NCBI GenBank assembly: GCA_937898445.1
Contig: CALEJY010000276.1
Coordinates: 1 to 5,951 of the forward strand
Origin: an uncultured Candidatus Melainabacteria bacterium
Lineage (GTDB): Bacteria > Cyanobacteriota > Vampirovibrionia > Gastranaerophilales > Gastranaerophilaceae
Direction of reading: 5' to 3'
Length of the DNA: 5,951 bases
Of the stretch, positions 3,989 through 5,951 are shown in pieces. The notes beneath the pieces were generated by a model. It saw nothing but the letters and a program-made list of their open reading frames with translations, searched no databases and had not been told where the DNA came from. The position numbers and the translations under genes were made by a program. Positions within the stretch are counted from its first letter, which is position 1; every line of letters starts with the position of its first letter.

Positions 3989-4969
3989 ATGATAATGTTA
4001 ACAGTTGCGTTTTTACTAGGGATGATATTATGTTTGCTTTTTGGCGTTCCGTATATTGATTTTTTGAAAAAACATATGATTGGTCAATATGTAAAGGATT
4101 GTGCGCCTGAAACTCACGCAAAAAAACAAGGAACTCCGACAACAGGTGGCGTTTTTATTATAGTTGCCGTAATTTTGGGTTCTATAATTGCTCTTGCTAT
4201 GGCTCAAAGATTAGATACTGAAGCTTTTATCATTCTTTTAACTCTTTTGTTCTATACATTTGAAGGTTTTCAAGATGATTATTTGAAAATTAAAGGCAAG
4301 AAAAATGACGGTATGTCTGCTAAAGGTAAGCTATTAAGACAGATTGCGATTGCAATGTTGCCTATTTTGTATTTGATGATGACAAAAGCTGGTGCCGGAG
4401 ATGTTGCAATTGGGCATTACATTTTGCATTTAGGTTGGTTGTATCCGATTTTTGGTGTAATTGTAATAACAGGTGCATCAAATGCTTATAACTTGACTGA
4501 TGGGTTAGATGGTTTGGCTGCATCAACCGGTATTTTTGCATTTATTGCTTGTGCATTAATCGCATTTTTCTCAGGTTATCCCGAAGCTGCAGTTATTTCA
4601 GCGTGTGTAGCCGGAGCTTTAGCAGGATTTTTAAAATACAACAAACCAAAAGCTGAGGTATTTATGGGAGATACAGGTTCATTGGCTATTGGTGGTTTGT
4701 TAGGAACTGTTGCGGTTTTGGGTAAATTTGAAATTTTGTTGGTATTAATTGCAGGTGTTTTTGTAATGGAAACTTTGTCTGTAATTATTCAGGTAACTAG
4801 TTTTAAGACAACTGGAAAAAGAGTTTTTAAGATGGCTCCTATTCATCACCATTTTGAACTTTGTGACTGGAGTGAAAAGAAAGTTGTTGCAGTGTTTGCG
4901 CTTGTTTCAGCAATCCTTTCGGTTGCAGCAGTTGTAGTTTATGTTTTATTGAATAGAGGTATTTTATAA
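3989..4969 (+). CDS. mraY: Phospho-N-acetylmuramoyl-pentapeptide-transferase (MraY)
   Basis: MraY is the integral inner-membrane enzyme that transfers phospho-MurNAc-pentapeptide from UDP to undecaprenyl phosphate, making lipid I. The 326-residue protein is strongly hydrophobic with about ten membrane segments. Family motifs are in order: ETHAKKQGTPTTGG (41-54), the Asp pair in GFQDDYLK (D96, D97), NAYNLTDGLDGLA (165-177, with catalytic-region D171 and D174), FMGDTGSLAIGG (225-236) and the three-His loop PIHHHFE (284-290). After it, the usual GW...RFW pattern is altered (CDWSEKKVVAVFAL), a mild oddity outside the catalytic core. AGAGGG (3971-3976) lies 12 nt before the ATG, a rather long spacing; a second ATG two codons on would be farther still. 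The stop overlaps the murD start by one base (TAATG), which favours coupled translation. Confidence 0.97.
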   Translation: MIMLTVAFLLGMILCLLFGVPYIDFLKKHMIGQYVKDCAPETHAKKQGTPTTGGVFIIVAVILGSIIALAMAQRLDTEAFIILLTLLFYTFEGFQDDYLKIKGKKNDGMSAKGKLLRQIAIAMLPILYLMMTKAGAGDVAIGHYILHLGWLYPIFGVIVITGASNAYNLTDGLDGLAASTGIFAFIACALIAFFSGYPEAAVISACVAGALAGFLKYNKPKAEVFMGDTGSLAIGGLLGTVAVLGKFEILLVLIAGVFVMETLSVIIQVTSFKTTGKRVFKMAPIHHHFELCDWSEKKVVAVFALVSAILSVAAVVVYVLLNRGIL

Positions 4970-5951
4970 TGAGTTGTCCGAGTTTAAAGTTTTTTGATAA
5001 AAAAGTTTTAGTATTAGGTTTTTCAAAAAGTGGAATATCTGCTGCAAAGTATTTGAATAAAGCTGGTGCAGATGTTTATATTACTGAATTTAGAGAAGAA
5101 AAATCGGAAGATACCGAAAAACTAAATGAATTACGTAATCAAGGTATTAAGGTTGAATTTGGTGGACATAGTGATGAATTTATAAAAGATGCTTATATCG
5201 CAGTTACAAGTCCAGGAATTCCTCCAAGAGCAGAGATTATGCAAAAGCTGAAAGAGGCTCATATTCCTGTGATTTCGGAAATTGAACTTGCTTATACTCA
5301 AACTCAAACTCCGTTTGTTGCAATAACAGGAACTAACGGAAAAACCACGACAACAGCTTTGACTGCCCATATTTTGTCATCAGAATATAAGGCTGAACCT
5401 TGTGGAAATTATGGTGTTCCACCCTGTGATTTGTTAGATAAAGATGTTGATTTTATGGTTTGTGAATGTAGTTCATTCCAATTGGAATATAGTGATGGTT
5501 TTCAACCTCAAATTTCTGTTTTCACAAACTTTACGCCTGATCATATTGATTGGCATCAGGGATTGGAAAATTATTTTAAAGCAAAAGCTAAAATCTTTAA
5601 ATCTCCGCAAGCTCCTGCGTTTTCAGTTTTGAATGCAAAGGATGAAAGACTTTTAGGCTTTTCAAAAGAATGTGGTGAAACAGTATTTTTATTTGATGGA
5701 AATATTGGCGAAAATTGTTCTTACATAAAAGATGATGCGATTTACTTTAAACGTGGTGGAAAAGAAGATAAAATTATTGACTTGAAAGACTGTCCGTTGA
5801 TAGGAAATCACAATTATCAAAACGTTATGTGTTCTGTGATTGTGGCAAAATTGGAAGGTATTTCAGATGATGATATTCGAAAATCAATAATGTCATTTAA
5901 AGTTCCTGAACACAGATTAGAAAAGTTTGCACAATTAGGCAAAACAGTATT
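4969..5951 (+). CDS. murD: UDP-N-acetylmuramoylalanine--D-glutamate ligase (MurD), 3' end outside window
   Basis: MurD adds D-glutamate to UDP-MurNAc-L-Ala in the cytoplasm with ATP. About 327 codons are visible of an expected ~440-450; the frame is open to the window edge, so this is partial by cut, not broken. Visible motifs are the N-terminal Rossmann loop VLGFSKSG (15-22), TSPGIP, the P-loop GTNGKTT (121-127), GNYGVP, ECSSFQLE (166-173), TPDHIDWH (189-196), the expected carbamylated Lys in the YFKAKAKIF segment (probably K206), GNHNYQN (279-285) and EHR (H315, R316). Trp195 replaces the Arg common in DHLDRH. The ATG shares one base with the mraY stop, and mraY codons before it provide no strong Shine-Dalgarno, so re-initiation is likely. 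Confidence 0.96.
   Translation, partial: MSCPSLKFFDKKVLVLGFSKSGISAAKYLNKAGADVYITEFREEKSEDTEKLNELRNQGIKVEFGGHSDEFIKDAYIAVTSPGIPPRAEIMQKLKEAHIPVISEIELAYTQTQTPFVAITGTNGKTTTTALTAHILSSEYKAEPCGNYGVPPCDLLDKDVDFMVCECSSFQLEYSDGFQPQISVFTNFTPDHIDWHQGLENYFKAKAKIFKSPQAPAFSVLNAKDERLLGFSKECGETVFLFDGNIGENCSYIKDDAIYFKRGGKEDKIIDLKDCPLIGNHNYQNVMCSVIVAKLEGISDDDIRKSIMSFKVPEHRLEKFAQLGKTV

Noticed and set aside
3837..4142. 101-codon - strand ORF across murF/mraY
   Set aside because: Antisense to the ends of two solid genes and their spacer.
5131..5632. ORFs inside murD (5131-5370 on -, 5444-5632 on +)
   Set aside because: Both overlap murD in other frames; murD carries continuous family motifs there.

Overview
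The window is AT-rich bacterial DNA holding three unrelated blocks. Three features suggest a gut member of the Melainabacteria/Vampirovibrionia (Gastranaerophilales-like, non-photosynthetic sister group of Cyanobacteria). These are a pilin-like protein with the signal FTLAEVLITLGIIGVVAA, a cyanobacterial-style L27 that begins directly with MAHKKG (no cleavable Firmicutes-type N-terminal extension), and the rplU-rpmA pair with no gene between its members. This assignment is an inference from remembered family sequences, not from a search.

Block 1 (1-1359, + strand) is the unusual part. A small ORF with a strong Shine-Dalgarno starts at 36 and enters a run of ten G (63-72); in the given sequence it stops at 98. 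The frame one base away is open from 56 through 1324 without a stop. It encodes a type IV pilin/pseudopilin-like protein whose methylation-type signal sits about 150 residues into the ORF counted from the first in-frame ATG (185). One extra G, or two fewer, would join the well-initiated start at 36 to the pilin frame. The long leader is a mosaic of short palindromic and direct repeats, all translated in one frame. One classic palindromic repeat (CHPEL...SGS in translation) is split by a second copy of a repeat that also lies just after the G-tract. A strong intrinsic terminator closes the block.

Block 2 (about 1360-2540, - strand) reads from a near-consensus promoter at 2511-2539 into rplU (L21) and rpmA (L27), ending in a strand-specific terminator at 1652-1682. 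The rplU leader has a bulged GAAA-capped hairpin. The 118-nt gap before rpmA has two stacked hairpins and a three-arm alternative pairing that touches the rpmA ribosome binding site. Further downstream on the same strand, a 51-codon ORF (1396-1551) lies between the two terminators and may be a small gene.

Block 3 (2560-5951, + strand) is part of a division/cell-wall cluster: murF, mraY and the first ~327 codons of murD, which runs off the window. These carry out consecutive or linked steps of peptidoglycan precursor synthesis: MurD adds D-Glu, MurF adds D-Ala-D-Ala, and MraY moves the finished phospho-MurNAc-pentapeptide to the lipid carrier. All catalytic motifs checked are present. mraY and murD overlap by one base, so they are probably translationally coupled. 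murF is transcribed divergently from rplU.
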